Origin: a virus
Length of the DNA: 43,250 nt
Virus record (IMG/VR): IMGVR_UViG_3300010399_000054
Coordinates: 1-43,250 of that record
Direction: 5' to 3' (one strand)
The notes under the pieces were generated by a model, which was not told the DNA's origin, made no database searches, and was given only the letters and a program-made list of their open reading frames with translations. Positions 18,840 to 27,758 of this stretch are shown in pieces (within the stretch, counting starts at the first letter, position 1; each line of letters starts with the position of its first letter). Made by a program: the position numbers and the translations under genes.

Positions 18840-21122
18840 GTGTCTAAATCGACCAAAACCCCCAAGAAAGATCAGTTTCCGGGGAATATCGATGATGCAC
18901 TGGCCGAAGTCGATGAGAGCAATCCCACGCTCGCCCGTTTGGTCTTCAACTTCAATCAGAGCTGCGACACGACTGCATTAGCGCGCCGGGAAGCGGAGAT
19001 CTATCGCGACTATTACGATGGCAAGCAGTGGAGTGAGCACGAACTCTCCATCTTAGAGAAACGCGGCCAGCCGGCGATTACGGACAATCGCATTAAGGAC
19101 AAGGTGGACTACACCCTAGGACTGGAACGCAAGCTGAGAACCGATCCCAAGGCGCAACCCCGCACTCCAGAAGATGAGGCGGGAGCTGATGCCGCGACGA
19201 GTGCCTTACGCTACGTCGCCGAGCTTAATCACTTCCCGCAGATCAAGTCCAAGGTCTTTGCGAATCTCGCCATTGAAGGCTTCGGGGGGGCGGAGGTGAT
19301 CGTTGCGAACGATACCTATGGTAAGACCCAGAACAAGAAGGTTGTGATTCGCTATATCCGCTGGGACCGCTTGTATTACGACGGTCATTCCCTGGCGGAG
19401 GACTTCAGCGATTCGCGCTTTAACGGAATCGTGAAATGGATGGACCTCGACGAAGCGAAGGCTGCATACCCGAAGCTCGCTGAAACCTTCGACCTGTTCA
19501 CTTCTCCGGATAGTATTGGACGCGGGTCAGTCACTTATGACGACAAACCCCGCTGGTTTGATCGCGGTCGCAAACGTATCCAGATACATGAGCAGTATTA
19601 CCGGCAGGGCGATACGTGGATGCGCGCGGTTTTTACTCGTGTGGGGTTCATCGAAGAACCCACAGAATCAGTCTATGTCGATTCGGAGACGGGCAAGAAG
19701 GAATGCCCGCTGATCCTGCAATCGATGTACGTGGACAAGGATGGGAATCGATACGGCATCGTCAAGCGCTATAAGGATCTCCAGGACGAGATCAACAAGC
19801 GTCGTAGCAAATCTCTACACCTGCTCTCAGTCAATCAGGCGCTCGCTGAGAAGGGCGCCGTAGACGACAAGGAAGCTGCGCGTAAGGAACTCTCACGTCC
19901 GGACGGGTTCGTCGAATACACCCCTGGCATGAAGCTCGAGGTGCGCGAGAATGCGGACCTTGCCGAAGGTCAGTTCAAACTGCTGCAGGAAGCGCAGCTT
20001 GCGCTCTCGGCCACCGGACCGAACGAAGCGCTACTCGGCACGACGGGCGATCTCTCCGGGCGTGCAAAGCAGTTGGATCAACAGGGCGGAATGATCACGC
20101 TCGGAATCCAGGGCGATAACATTCGCTTCTGGCAGAAGCGGGTGATGGTCGCAGCCTACAACCGCATGAAGCAGTTCTGGCCGTCAGAGCAGTATATCCG
20201 GATCACTGAAGGCGAGAACACCAAGTTCATGCCGGTGAATTCTACCTATCCTGAAACCCATCCGCATGTACAGAAGGGACTGAAGAAGCCAGGAGCTCCG
20301 ATGAATATCATGGCCGACATGGACATGGACATTCTGATCGAGGAAGCCCCTGAAGTCGCGACTGTGCAGCAGGAAGACTTCCAAGCGCTCACCGCTTTGG
20401 CGGGAGAGGGCAAGATCCAGATCCCTCCTCAAGTGCTCATTGAGCTGTCAGGAATATCGGCTGCGACTAAGAAAAAAGCTCTGGATGCCATGAGTGGCAA
20501 GTTGCCCGACGGGACGGAGATTCCCCCGCAAGTGCAACAGATGATCCAAGCGAAGGAACAGCAAATCACTGCCATCACTCAAGCCCAGCAGCAGAAGACC
20601 CAGGAGCAGATGCAGACCGAACAGGAACTGCAGCAGTTAAAGGCGCAAGCACAGCTCCAGCAGGTCCAATTGAAAGCGCAAGCCGATCAGTTACAGGCGA
20701 AGCAGGGTGCGTTTGAAGCGCAGTTCGCCGCCCGGCAGCAGGAACTCGAAGCGCAGATGGAAATGCTCAACGCGAAGGAGATCGAGCTTAAATCCTTGCA
20801 ATTGCTCGCGGCACAGAACCTCAAGGCGACTCAGGATGCGGCTAATGCGGTCGTGGATGGTTCAGCCAAAGAGGCTGCTATCAACGTACTGACGGCAAAA
20901 CTCGAAGCGCAGCAGCATCAACATGCAGCCGATATCGCTCAGAAGACCAAGCAGATCTCGGATCTGGGTATCCAGCATAACCAGCAATTGCATCAGGAGC
21001 GCGAGAAGGCGCGCGCCGCTCAAGCGCAAACCTCTGAGGAGAGCCAATCTCAGAAGAAGCCTCGTAAGATCACTGTCGAGCGCGATTCAGCCGGCCGGGT
21101 CAGCGGTGCCACGGTTAACTGA
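18840..21122 (+). CDS. P22-type portal protein (760 aa)
   Basis: The protein forms the dodecameric ring through which DNA enters and leaves the head. Residues 1-520 match P22-like portals in character (LARREAEIYRDYYDGKQWSE, then IKDKVDYTLGLERKLRTDPK). The C-terminal third (about 560-740) is an unusually Gln-rich coiled-coil (QQKTQEQMQTEQELQQLKAQ), like the long barrel of P22-type portals. GTG 18840 follows GGGGGA. A 56-base gap to terL contains a repeated AAGTGGGGGA. Confidence 0.85.
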   Translation: MSKSTKTPKKDQFPGNIDDALAEVDESNPTLARLVFNFNQSCDTTALARREAEIYRDYYDGKQWSEHELSILEKRGQPAITDNRIKDKVDYTLGLERKLRTDPKAQPRTPEDEAGADAATSALRYVAELNHFPQIKSKVFANLAIEGFGGAEVIVANDTYGKTQNKKVVIRYIRWDRLYYDGHSLAEDFSDSRFNGIVKWMDLDEAKAAYPKLAETFDLFTSPDSIGRGSVTYDDKPRWFDRGRKRIQIHEQYYRQGDTWMRAVFTRVGFIEEPTESVYVDSETGKKECPLILQSMYVDKDGNRYGIVKRYKDLQDEINKRRSKSLHLLSVNQALAEKGAVDDKEAARKELSRPDGFVEYTPGMKLEVRENADLAEGQFKLLQEAQLALSATGPNEALLGTTGDLSGRAKQLDQQGGMITLGIQGDNIRFWQKRVMVAAYNRMKQFWPSEQYIRITEGENTKFMPVNSTYPETHPHVQKGLKKPGAPMNIMADMDMDILIEEAPEVATVQQEDFQALTALAGEGKIQIPPQVLIELSGISAATKKKALDAMSGKLPDGTEIPPQVQQMIQAKEQQITAITQAQQQKTQEQMQTEQELQQLKAQAQLQQVQLKAQADQLQAKQGAFEAQFAARQQELEAQMEMLNAKEIELKSLQLLAAQNLKATQDAANAVVDGSAKEAAINVLTAKLEAQQHQHAADIAQKTKQISDLGIQHNQQLHQEREKARAAQAQTSEESQSQKKPRKITVERDSAGRVSGATVN

Positions 21123-21124
21123 GC

Positions 21125-22432
21125 GTGATCCCGCTCGCGGTCTCTGACATGCAGCTCACTGCGGTCAGAACCCTGACCTCTATTCTCCCCGCCCCCACAC
21201 TCACAGGCAGCATTACAGGCTCTACGGCGACATTGCAGTGGACCGCACCCACTCCCACGGGTCAGTCCATCATCGCCGGCTATAGGCTCTATAAGGGCGC
21301 AAGTATAGGCACGGTCAATACTCTCCTCGGCACGTTCTCCGGGCTAACGACGACCGATTCGATTAGTACACAAACCTTCTATCGGGTCGAAGCGTTCGAT
21401 CAGTATCAGACCGGAAACAGTTCAACGATTCTTTCCCTGAGTCCCCAGACTGGAGCAGTCTCCCATGGGGATTTGCGCATAATCAGCGGGAGCGGGTTTG
21501 GTACTCGACCAAACTATAACTTCGATGGGTATATGTGGCAGGGCCGTACCCATCTGCATTATCGGTGGTGCGATTTTGGGACGACGTTTCCGGTTAGTGG
21601 CTCATCGCAAGTCACATTTCTCGCCGCGCTGAACGGATTACAGCCAGTTGCGGCATTCGACTTCCAGGGGAATACTCAGAGTCTCCAGCTGACCCAACAA
21701 TCTGGGGGTCCTTCCAGATCCAAGAAATATTTCCAACGTATCGGCTACGGATTTGCTTCCGAAGGCGGGATTGGATTTGAGACCGATAGTCGGGTGCCGA
21801 CTTCGACTAAGTCGTATTCATGCTGGAAGCAAAAAGGCATTATCACCGGGAAGATCTTTCGCGTTTGGCCAAATGGCTGGAGTAATCCAGGAAGTAACAC
21901 AGCGGATTATTACCTAGGGTCAGGAGCTGCTGAGCGCGAAGCCTCATGGCCGTATGACGCGGGGGCTTGGTATAACAACTATAGTCCATCGAATACGGTA
22001 TTTCAGAGACACGTGCTATTTCTAGACCCTGATCCAACGCTCAAGAGTCGGTTTTTTGTGGATAGCACGCAGATCACTTTCGGGCCGTCCATCAATGGTA
22101 ATCAGGTTTTGGTAACTGCGATCCCGCTGACGATATCAACCGATAACGCCCGGGGTCCGAATGGATCGGGAGGGATGTGGGTGGAATGGCCCAATGCAGT
22201 CGATAGTGGCGGCACCATTGCTGTGACTGATATTTATTTCGACTGGACTCCCGCACGGGTGGAAATCACGGTAGGGAGTAAGACTGAAATCCAGATAGTG
22301 AATAGCTGGATAGACACTGAAGTTAAGTATTCGGTGAACGCAGGTGAATTACCTGCTGGTACTGGTACTGAAAACATTTTCAATGCGAGCAATCAATTGG
22401 TCTTTAGTGGACCTATTACGGTGGGACCGTGA
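21125..22432 (+). CDS. Fibronectin-III adhesin, second copy with different C-terminus (435 aa)
   Basis: Residues 8-105 are paralogous to the 12443 product (DMQLTAVRTLTS, WTAPTPTGQSIIAGYRL, FYRVEAFDQYQTGNSS). The C-terminus is distinct: LRIISGSGFGTRPNYNFDGY, VWPNGWSNPGS, GGMWVEWPNAVDSGG and TDIYFDWTPARVEI. It resembles a carbohydrate-binding or concanavalin-like sandwich and carries no catalytic signature that I know. It starts two bases after the portal stop, at GTG 21125. Confidence 0.6.
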   Translation: MIPLAVSDMQLTAVRTLTSILPAPTLTGSITGSTATLQWTAPTPTGQSIIAGYRLYKGASIGTVNTLLGTFSGLTTTDSISTQTFYRVEAFDQYQTGNSSTILSLSPQTGAVSHGDLRIISGSGFGTRPNYNFDGYMWQGRTHLHYRWCDFGTTFPVSGSSQVTFLAALNGLQPVAAFDFQGNTQSLQLTQQSGGPSRSKKYFQRIGYGFASEGGIGFETDSRVPTSTKSYSCWKQKGIITGKIFRVWPNGWSNPGSNTADYYLGSGAAEREASWPYDAGAWYNNYSPSNTVFQRHVLFLDPDPTLKSRFFVDSTQITFGPSINGNQVLVTAIPLTISTDNARGPNGSGGMWVEWPNAVDSGGTIAVTDIYFDWTPARVEITVGSKTEIQIVNSWIDTEVKYSVNAGELPAGTGTENIFNASNQLVFSGPITVGP

Positions 22433-22488
22433 GTGCATCAAATTCAGCAGAATCGTACATTATCACCACGACGCTTAACCTCGCTTAA
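22429..22488 (+). CDS. Doubtful micro-gene (19 aa)
   Basis: GTG 22429 overlaps the adhesin stop by 4 bases (GTGA), and the frame ends at TAA 22486-22488, eight bases before the next ATG. The product is polar, then beta-type (SAESYIITTTLNLA). Only the tidy fit in the operon supports it. It may instead be an untranslated spacer. Confidence 0.25.
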   Translation: MSASNSAESYIITTTLNLA

Positions 22489-22496
22489 GGTCACCC

Positions 22497-22934
22497 ATGA
22501 CGGCATCCGTATCGTTCTATAACAACTGGAAGGCCGCAGTCGATGAGGCTGTGCTCAGGACTGCCACCGTCAAGGTGACCTTGCATACCTCGACGTACAC
22601 GTTTGCAGCCACCCATAACGTGTATGCCGATCTGACGAATGAGTTATCTACCGCGAACGGCTATACCAACGGCGGTCTTGCGCTTTCCTCGATCACCTGG
22701 AGTCAAACGAGCGGCACGGCTACGTTTGCAGCGGCGAATTCGGTGTGGACGGCTTCCGGTGGTTCCATAGTCGCCCGTAGAGCGGTCATTCGGGTAGTGG
22801 GAACTATCAATTCTCAAGTAGATCCGCTGATTCTTTCGGTTCTTCTCGATACAACGCCTGCAGATGTAACGGCGACCTCTGGAAATACGCTGACCCTACA
22901 GTGGAATGCCAGCGGCATCTTTACTCTGGCATAA
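22497..22934 (+). CDS. Phage virion protein, adhesin-set member, second copy (145 aa)
   Basis: The layout matches the 15603-15998 product: a helical start (FYNNWKAAVDEAVLRT), VKVTLHTSTYTF, a Y-G-containing turn (GYTNGGLALSSI), then SGNTLTLQWNASGIFTLA. Members of this family lie near tail or adhesin genes in other phages. No catalytic motif. The ribosome site before ATG 22497 is weak (AAGGTC). Confidence 0.65.
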   Translation: MTASVSFYNNWKAAVDEAVLRTATVKVTLHTSTYTFAATHNVYADLTNELSTANGYTNGGLALSSITWSQTSGTATFAAANSVWTASGGSIVARRAVIRVVGTINSQVDPLILSVLLDTTPADVTATSGNTLTLQWNASGIFTLA

Positions 22935-22938
22935 CGCT

Positions 22939-23391
22939 ATGGGATTTCCTTCGATCAATACCTCACCGACGCTCGATGAGAGCTGGCGGGAAGCGCGTCT
23001 ATTGGCCTCCCAGGTCAAGCAGAACGCACAGGATAACGCCACGGCAGCCGCCAATGGACTGAACGGTCGCACATTGATAGGCCTTGCGGCCTATATGTCA
23101 GATCAGTATGCGAGGCTGGGCGTCCTAGGGGCTATTCCCAATCTTGCAGCCTATGCGCAGACCCAGGTGAGCAATCCCTCGTTGGATGTAGCGACTGCCT
23201 TCAACAATATGCGTACGGCTATGCTGAACGTAGTCAGTTGGGTAATGACTAATTTCCCCAAGGATGGATCAGGGAATCTTCTCTATCAGCAGTTCACAGG
23301 CGACGGGCATACGAGCTATACGACTTTCACTTCGGGGCAACTGGCGTCCCTCGTCACGTTGCTGAACGCACTGATTGCGACTATAGACTGA
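22939..23391 (+). CDS. Hypothetical protein (150 aa)
   Basis: ATG 22939 follows the upstream stop by four bases. The product is helical and Ala/Asn-rich (LLASQVKQNAQDNATAAANG, then LGVLGAIPNLAAYAQTQV), with a Thr/Ser-rich end. It has no partner in the first adhesin set. Possibly a structural linker or chaperone. Function unknown. Confidence 0.6.
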   Translation: MGFPSINTSPTLDESWREARLLASQVKQNAQDNATAAANGLNGRTLIGLAAYMSDQYARLGVLGAIPNLAAYAQTQVSNPSLDVATAFNNMRTAMLNVVSWVMTNFPKDGSGNLLYQQFTGDGHTSYTTFTSGQLASLVTLLNALIATID

Positions 23392-23395
23392 TTCC

Positions 23396-24823
23396 ATGGC
23401 CGTCGCGTACGGGACCGCGGGGACACTGGCGGGTGTCACCTCGGGAAACATTACGTGCGCAGCGCCCGCGAGCATCGCTGATGGCGACCTTCTCGTTGCC
23501 ATTATCTGTGCGAACGACACGGTTACCGTCTCTCGTACCGGATGGACTGCACTTGATAACGTCTCGGCGACCTCCGATACGTTCAAGACCTCGATTCTCT
23601 GGCGAATCGCCTCTGGAGAATCTGGCTCGTATGTCTTCACGCATACGAGCGGTAGTTTCTGTGCAGGTCAAGTGTTCCGATTTACGGGCACAGACCCAAC
23701 GACTCCAATCAATGCCTCGTCCAAGAAAGGCAGTAGTACAAGCGGCACGTCGATCACGTCGAATACGTGTACGCCGACGGCTAATAACTGTCTCATCGCT
23801 TGGTTTATCGGGATCGATGACAATACCGTCCGCGTCAGTGCGGAAGCGGGCGGCAGTCTCACCTGGACTGAACAGGTTGATGCGGGGAATTCAACTGCTG
23901 CGCTAGGCATTTGCGTAGCGACCGCGCCGCAGACGACGGCCGCTGGAATTTCGCCGACTGCGACGTTTTCAGCCTCGAATACCTTCGCTAACCTGGTATT
24001 GGCGATCCAGCCACCCACCGGCGGTAGCGTTACGATCACCCCGCCTGCGGGGTCTCTGACGCTCACGGGACAGGTTCCGACCGTCCTGACGACGGCGAAC
24101 CAGACGATCCCGGTCCCCCTAGGGACGTTGACCCTGACCGGTCAGATACCGACTGTCTCGGTCAGCAATAACCAGACGGTTTCCGTCCCTCTGGGCTCGT
24201 TGACCCTCACGGGCAATGCCCCGACGGTCCTCACGCCTGTCTCGATCGCGGTTCCGGCCGGCGCACTGACGTTGACGGGACAGATCCCGACCGTCGTCAC
24301 GACTAATAATCAGACGGTTAATGTCCCGAGCTCAGCCCTGACGCTGACCGGGCTTACACCGACGGTGCTCTCGGGTACGACGATCAGCGTTCCGCTCGCG
24401 ACGCTGACGCTGACTGGACTCGAGCCGACCATCGGACTAACGCAGAACGTCCTGATCGATGTTCCCGCGGGTCAATTGACCCTGACGGCATTCGCACCGG
24501 ATGTCATCGGAAATAGCACCCAACCGGGTCCACTCGATAGTCCGCGGATTGCCGAAGGGCTCTATCGACGTAAAAAGAAGAAACTTCGCAGGATAGAAGA
24601 ACCGGAAAGTCCGGTCTTCATATCGCCTGCGAGTTTCGAGCGCGCGCCTCCGCAAGAGGTGATCGACAAGGTTCCCAACTTCGCCACCCTTGCGAAGACA
24701 GTCGGAACCGATCCCGCGGTGTTATCCGCGCAGATCGATCGAGAAATTGAATTTCTGATGCGGCAAGAAGCCGAGCGTGACGACGAAGAAGCGCTCGTAT
24801 TGATTCTCACCGCATTGGACTAG
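23396..24823 (+). CDS. GDTLL-family virion protein with LTLTG tandem repeats (475 aa)
   Basis: Residues 1-205 are the GDTLL-type domain shared with 13735-14409. Residues about 212-375 are seven repeats of about 23 residues, each with VPxGxLTLTGxxPTV (for example PLGTLTLTGQIPTV, PAGALTLTGQIPTV, PLATLTLTGLEPTI). The last 90 residues switch to a charged helical tail (RRKKKKLRRIEEPESP, then DREIEFLMRQEAERDDEEA). The repeats suggest an extended beta stalk. The charged tail may dock on the capsid. Confidence 0.65.
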   Translation: MAVAYGTAGTLAGVTSGNITCAAPASIADGDLLVAIICANDTVTVSRTGWTALDNVSATSDTFKTSILWRIASGESGSYVFTHTSGSFCAGQVFRFTGTDPTTPINASSKKGSSTSGTSITSNTCTPTANNCLIAWFIGIDDNTVRVSAEAGGSLTWTEQVDAGNSTAALGICVATAPQTTAAGISPTATFSASNTFANLVLAIQPPTGGSVTITPPAGSLTLTGQVPTVLTTANQTIPVPLGTLTLTGQIPTVSVSNNQTVSVPLGSLTLTGNAPTVLTPVSIAVPAGALTLTGQIPTVVTTNNQTVNVPSSALTLTGLTPTVLSGTTISVPLATLTLTGLEPTIGLTQNVLIDVPAGQLTLTAFAPDVIGNSTQPGPLDSPRIAEGLYRRKKKKLRRIEEPESPVFISPASFERAPPQEVIDKVPNFATLAKTVGTDPAVLSAQIDREIEFLMRQEAERDDEEALVLILTALD

Positions 24824-24912
24824 CGCCGCCGGCTATACGGGCGTGGGTTCATCACTGACCCTCAACAGTGATTTCGCCGCCGGAATCCGGGCGTTTCCCA
24901 CAGAGAAGACAC

Positions 24913-25662
24913 ATGGCCGAGAACTCGATTGAGTCCTTGATAGGTGAGCGTGCGCGTGATGAACACGGGCGATTTGTAGCGGTGCCGCCGACCGAAGAGC
25001 CGAAAGAACCGAAGGTCGAAGCGAAAGCCGAACCCAAGGTTGATGCGACTCCAGTCATCCCGCCTCCGGAAGCATCGCCTCCGGTTATTCAGCCGCCTGT
25101 TGAGACCGAATCGGAGAAAGAGCGGGCGTACAAAGCGACCGCTCTGGATGAACGCAAGAAGCGACAAGCCCTCCAGGCAGAACTTGATGCTCTGAAGAAA
25201 CCGCCCGCGCCCAAACCTGACTTCTGGACCGATCCGGAAGCCCGCTTTGCAGCAGAGCGAGTGGATATAGAGCAGAAACTCCAACGCGAACGCTTGCTCA
25301 TGTCGGAAGACATGGCACGGGATAAGTATAAGGACTTCGATGAAGTCATCGGACACTTTCAGTCGGCAGTAGAGCAGAACCCTGCGCTCGCTGCGCAGAT
25401 GACGTCCAGCCGAAATCCTGCGGAGTTTGCTTACCGTCAAGGCTTGTTACATCGCGAGCTGGGCGCGGTCAATGGCGATCCCATTGCCTATCGCACCAAG
25501 CTCGAAGCGGACATCCGGGCAAAGCTCGAAGCCGAATTTGCGGCCAAAGCCAAGCCCGTTCCGGCCTCACTCAACTCTGAAAGCTCACCCCCGGCGACGA
25601 CCGAGGTCTACGTAGGACCCCCGCCGCTCAAATCCATTCTGAGAAACGCATCTAGGAGTTAG
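24913..25662 (+). CDS. Scaffold-like protein (249 aa)
   Basis: ATG 24913 is chosen over an upstream in-frame ATG because the mature-looking start MAENSIESLIGERARDEHG fits head scaffolds. The sequence is charged, Pro/Glu-rich and coiled (TESEKERAYKATALDERKKR, QALQAELDALKK), without hydrophobic core patterns. It lies directly before the major capsid gene, the usual scaffold position. It should assist shell assembly and then leave. Confidence 0.75.
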   Translation: MAENSIESLIGERARDEHGRFVAVPPTEEPKEPKVEAKAEPKVDATPVIPPPEASPPVIQPPVETESEKERAYKATALDERKKRQALQAELDALKKPPAPKPDFWTDPEARFAAERVDIEQKLQRERLLMSEDMARDKYKDFDEVIGHFQSAVEQNPALAAQMTSSRNPAEFAYRQGLLHRELGAVNGDPIAYRTKLEADIRAKLEAEFAAKAKPVPASLNSESSPPATTEVYVGPPPLKSILRNASRS

Positions 25663-25667
25663 CCACC

Positions 25668-26813
25668 ATGGCTGATACGACAGTCCCAACAGCCCTCCGG
25701 GTTAAACAGTGGGACGACAACTACTTCACGGAATACATCCGTGGGAACCGCTTGGCCCGCTACATGGGCACGGACGAGAATTCCATCGTTCAGGTCAAGG
25801 AAACCTTGGCCAAGAAGCCGGGCGATACCATTTACTTCGAACTCATCAATCGCCTACAGGCTCCCGGTAAGAAGAACAATGCCACCCTGGAGGGCTTCGA
25901 GGAAGATCTGAGCCAGCGTTCCTGGCCACTCGTCGTCAATCTCTATCGTCATGGCGTGACCGTGGCGGAGTATGAGGAACAGGTCACGGCTATCAGCCTT
26001 CGGGAAGCCGGTAAGGCCGTCCTAATGAACTGGTCCATGGAGCATACGCGGGATAAGTTTCTGGCAGCTCTTGGCTCTAAGGATGCCGTGGCTGCTGGTG
26101 CGGGACAGTCCACCACGGGACCGGGCTCTTATGCCGGTAATACTTCCACGTTCCAGTCAGCGAATTCGACTGCCCTGAATACGTGGCTGACGGATAATAC
26201 AGACCGTGTATTGTTCGGTGCTGCGAAGTCCAATGCCTCCTCCAACGTATTTGCAACCGCACTCGCTACCGTGGACTCCACCAACGACAAGCTGACCTCG
26301 TCTGCAGTCTCAGTAATGAAGCGCATCGCCAAGAATGCCTCTCCTAAGATCCGTCCCATCAAGGTGAACGGGGATGAGGAGTGGTACGTGATGTTTGCTG
26401 GCTCGGAGGCCTATCGGGATCTCAAGCTCGATACGAACATCATTCAGTCACGGCAGTATGCCTTGGATCGGGGTACCGACAATCCGCTCTTCACTGATGG
26501 CGATATCGTGTGGGATGGCGTGATTGTGCGTGAAGTTCCCGAACTCTCGCAGAACAAATGGCTTGCTCTCGGAGCCTCAAGCATTGATGTCGGCGAGGTG
26601 TACCTGTGTGGTGCGCAGGCGATTGGGTATGCATTAGCCCAGCGATGGAACACTCGCACTAAGGATAAGGACTACGAGACCAAACACGGTATTGCCATTC
26701 AGCAGATCTATGACGTTGGCAAAATCCAGTTTGGCACCGGTTCCTCAGACACCACCACGTTGAAGGACAACGGCGTCGTGACCGGATTCTTCAGTGCAGT
26801 TGGCGATGCTTGA
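25668..26813 (+). CDS. Major capsid protein, N4-gp56/DUF4043-like (381 aa)
   Basis: The order GDTIYFELINRL (about 46-57), LEGFEEDLSQRSWPL, then VNLYRHGVTVAEYEEQVTAI is the pattern of N4-gp56-type major capsid proteins with the HK97 fold. AGGAG stands before ATG 25668. The length (381) is within the usual range. It follows the scaffold gene by five bases and should be the main shell protein. Confidence 0.85.
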   Translation: MADTTVPTALRVKQWDDNYFTEYIRGNRLARYMGTDENSIVQVKETLAKKPGDTIYFELINRLQAPGKKNNATLEGFEEDLSQRSWPLVVNLYRHGVTVAEYEEQVTAISLREAGKAVLMNWSMEHTRDKFLAALGSKDAVAAGAGQSTTGPGSYAGNTSTFQSANSTALNTWLTDNTDRVLFGAAKSNASSNVFATALATVDSTNDKLTSSAVSVMKRIAKNASPKIRPIKVNGDEEWYVMFAGSEAYRDLKLDTNIIQSRQYALDRGTDNPLFTDGDIVWDGVIVREVPELSQNKWLALGASSIDVGEVYLCGAQAIGYALAQRWNTRTKDKDYETKHGIAIQQIYDVGKIQFGTGSSDTTTLKDNGVVTGFFSAVGDA

Positions 26814-26837
26814 TCCACCATCCTATAGGAGAATGAC

Positions 26838-27251
26838 ATGACTGCAGCAACAGTAGCGGTGGCGGCATCGGCTGCGCACCAGATCCCCAAGCCTTTTTCC
26901 GCTGGGCTTGTGGCGATCACGTTCACAGCGGCAATGGCCACCACACAATTGGATGACGTCGGTGACATTACGGAACTCGGGTATTTGCCCGCGAACTGCA
27001 CCGTCATCGGATTTATCGTCAATGCTACGGACATGGATACCGGCACGCCCGCGTTGGTCTACAAACTCACCGCAGGCTCGACGGATCTCGTCACGGGCAT
27101 TACGACCGGTCAGAGTGCGGGTACGGCGTTCTTTGGCTGTACCCCAACTGCATTGACGGCGGTGACGAAACTCCAGGTCAATATCACCACTGTCTCCGCA
27201 ACCGCAGCGGCCGGAACACTGAACGTGACGGCTCTTTACATCAACGGATGA
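26838..27251 (+). CDS. Head-associated beta-rich protein (137 aa)
   Basis: ATG 26838 has AGGAG upstream. The sequence is Ala/Thr-rich with low charge (ITFTAAMATTQLDDVGDITE, LGYLPANCTVIGFIVNATDM). The pattern and position directly after the capsid gene fit a capsid decoration or minor head protein. It overlaps the next gene by 4 bases. Confidence 0.6.
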   Translation: MTAATVAVAASAAHQIPKPFSAGLVAITFTAAMATTQLDDVGDITELGYLPANCTVIGFIVNATDMDTGTPALVYKLTAGSTDLVTGITTGQSAGTAFFGCTPTALTAVTKLQVNITTVSATAAAGTLNVTALYING

Positions 27252-27541
27252 ACCTCGAGCTGATAGGCGAGGAGCCATGGTCAGGGGAATTCCCCGACTA
27301 TGGCCCCATCGCGGCAACTTCAGGGTGGAACAAGGAGGTTCCGCCGTCCGTGGCTAAGGTTTTGCTCAATACCGGGAGATTCCGTGAGTGTAAATCTGTT
27401 CCAGTTCAAGGAGAGAGTCGCCCGGAAACTGGGAGTGCTCCCCGTGGGAAACTCACTCTCGGCGGAGGACGCGGTGCTGATCGGGGAGAAATGCGAAGCG
27501 ATCCAAAAGCAGCTCCAGGAATTGGACATCGCGGTCATTGA
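27248..27541 (+). CDS. Small head-region protein, C-terminus uncertain (97 aa)
   Basis: ATG 27248 is ATGA-coupled to the upstream gene. Residues 1-46 (EEPWSGEFPDYGPIAA, then VPPSVAKVLLNTGRFREC) look like the short proteins found between capsid and head-closure genes. The remaining 50 residues run in another frame over the next gene and read like translated shadow (RPETGSAPRGKLTLGGGRGA). The stop may simply be late by chance. Confidence 0.5.
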   Translation: MNLELIGEEPWSGEFPDYGPIAATSGWNKEVPPSVAKVLLNTGRFRECKSVPVQGESRPETGSAPRGKLTLGGGRGADRGEMRSDPKAAPGIGHRGH

Positions 27542-27758
27542 CTTCGAGGAGGGTATCGATGATGTCATGGTGGATTCCATCATCGCCATGGTCGCCGCAC
27601 TCCTAGTGGATGACTTCATGCTCGGGGAACCGAAGCGCTCGAAGATCGCGCAGGAAGGGATTCTAGGCCTCCCGACCACCAGCATGGCCGAACGACAGTT
27701 GAGAAAGGTCCTCTCGCCCACGGTCGTCTCCAGCCCCGTCAGGGTGGAGTATTTCTGA
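27384..27758 (+). CDS. Head-closure / head-to-tail adaptor-like protein (124 aa)
   Basis: GTG 27384 has GGGAG five bases upstream. The product begins VSVNLFQFKERVARKLGVLP. It is helical and acidic in the middle (IAVIDFEEGIDDVMVDSI) and ends in a beta strand (SSPVRVEYF). Position between capsid and the gp10-like gene equals that of P22 gp4, so a portal adaptor role is likely. Similarity is positional more than sequence-based. Confidence 0.55.
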   Translation: MSVNLFQFKERVARKLGVLPVGNSLSAEDAVLIGEKCEAIQKQLQELDIAVIDFEEGIDDVMVDSIIAMVAALLVDDFMLGEPKRSKIAQEGILGLPTTSMAERQLRKVLSPTVVSSPVRVEYF

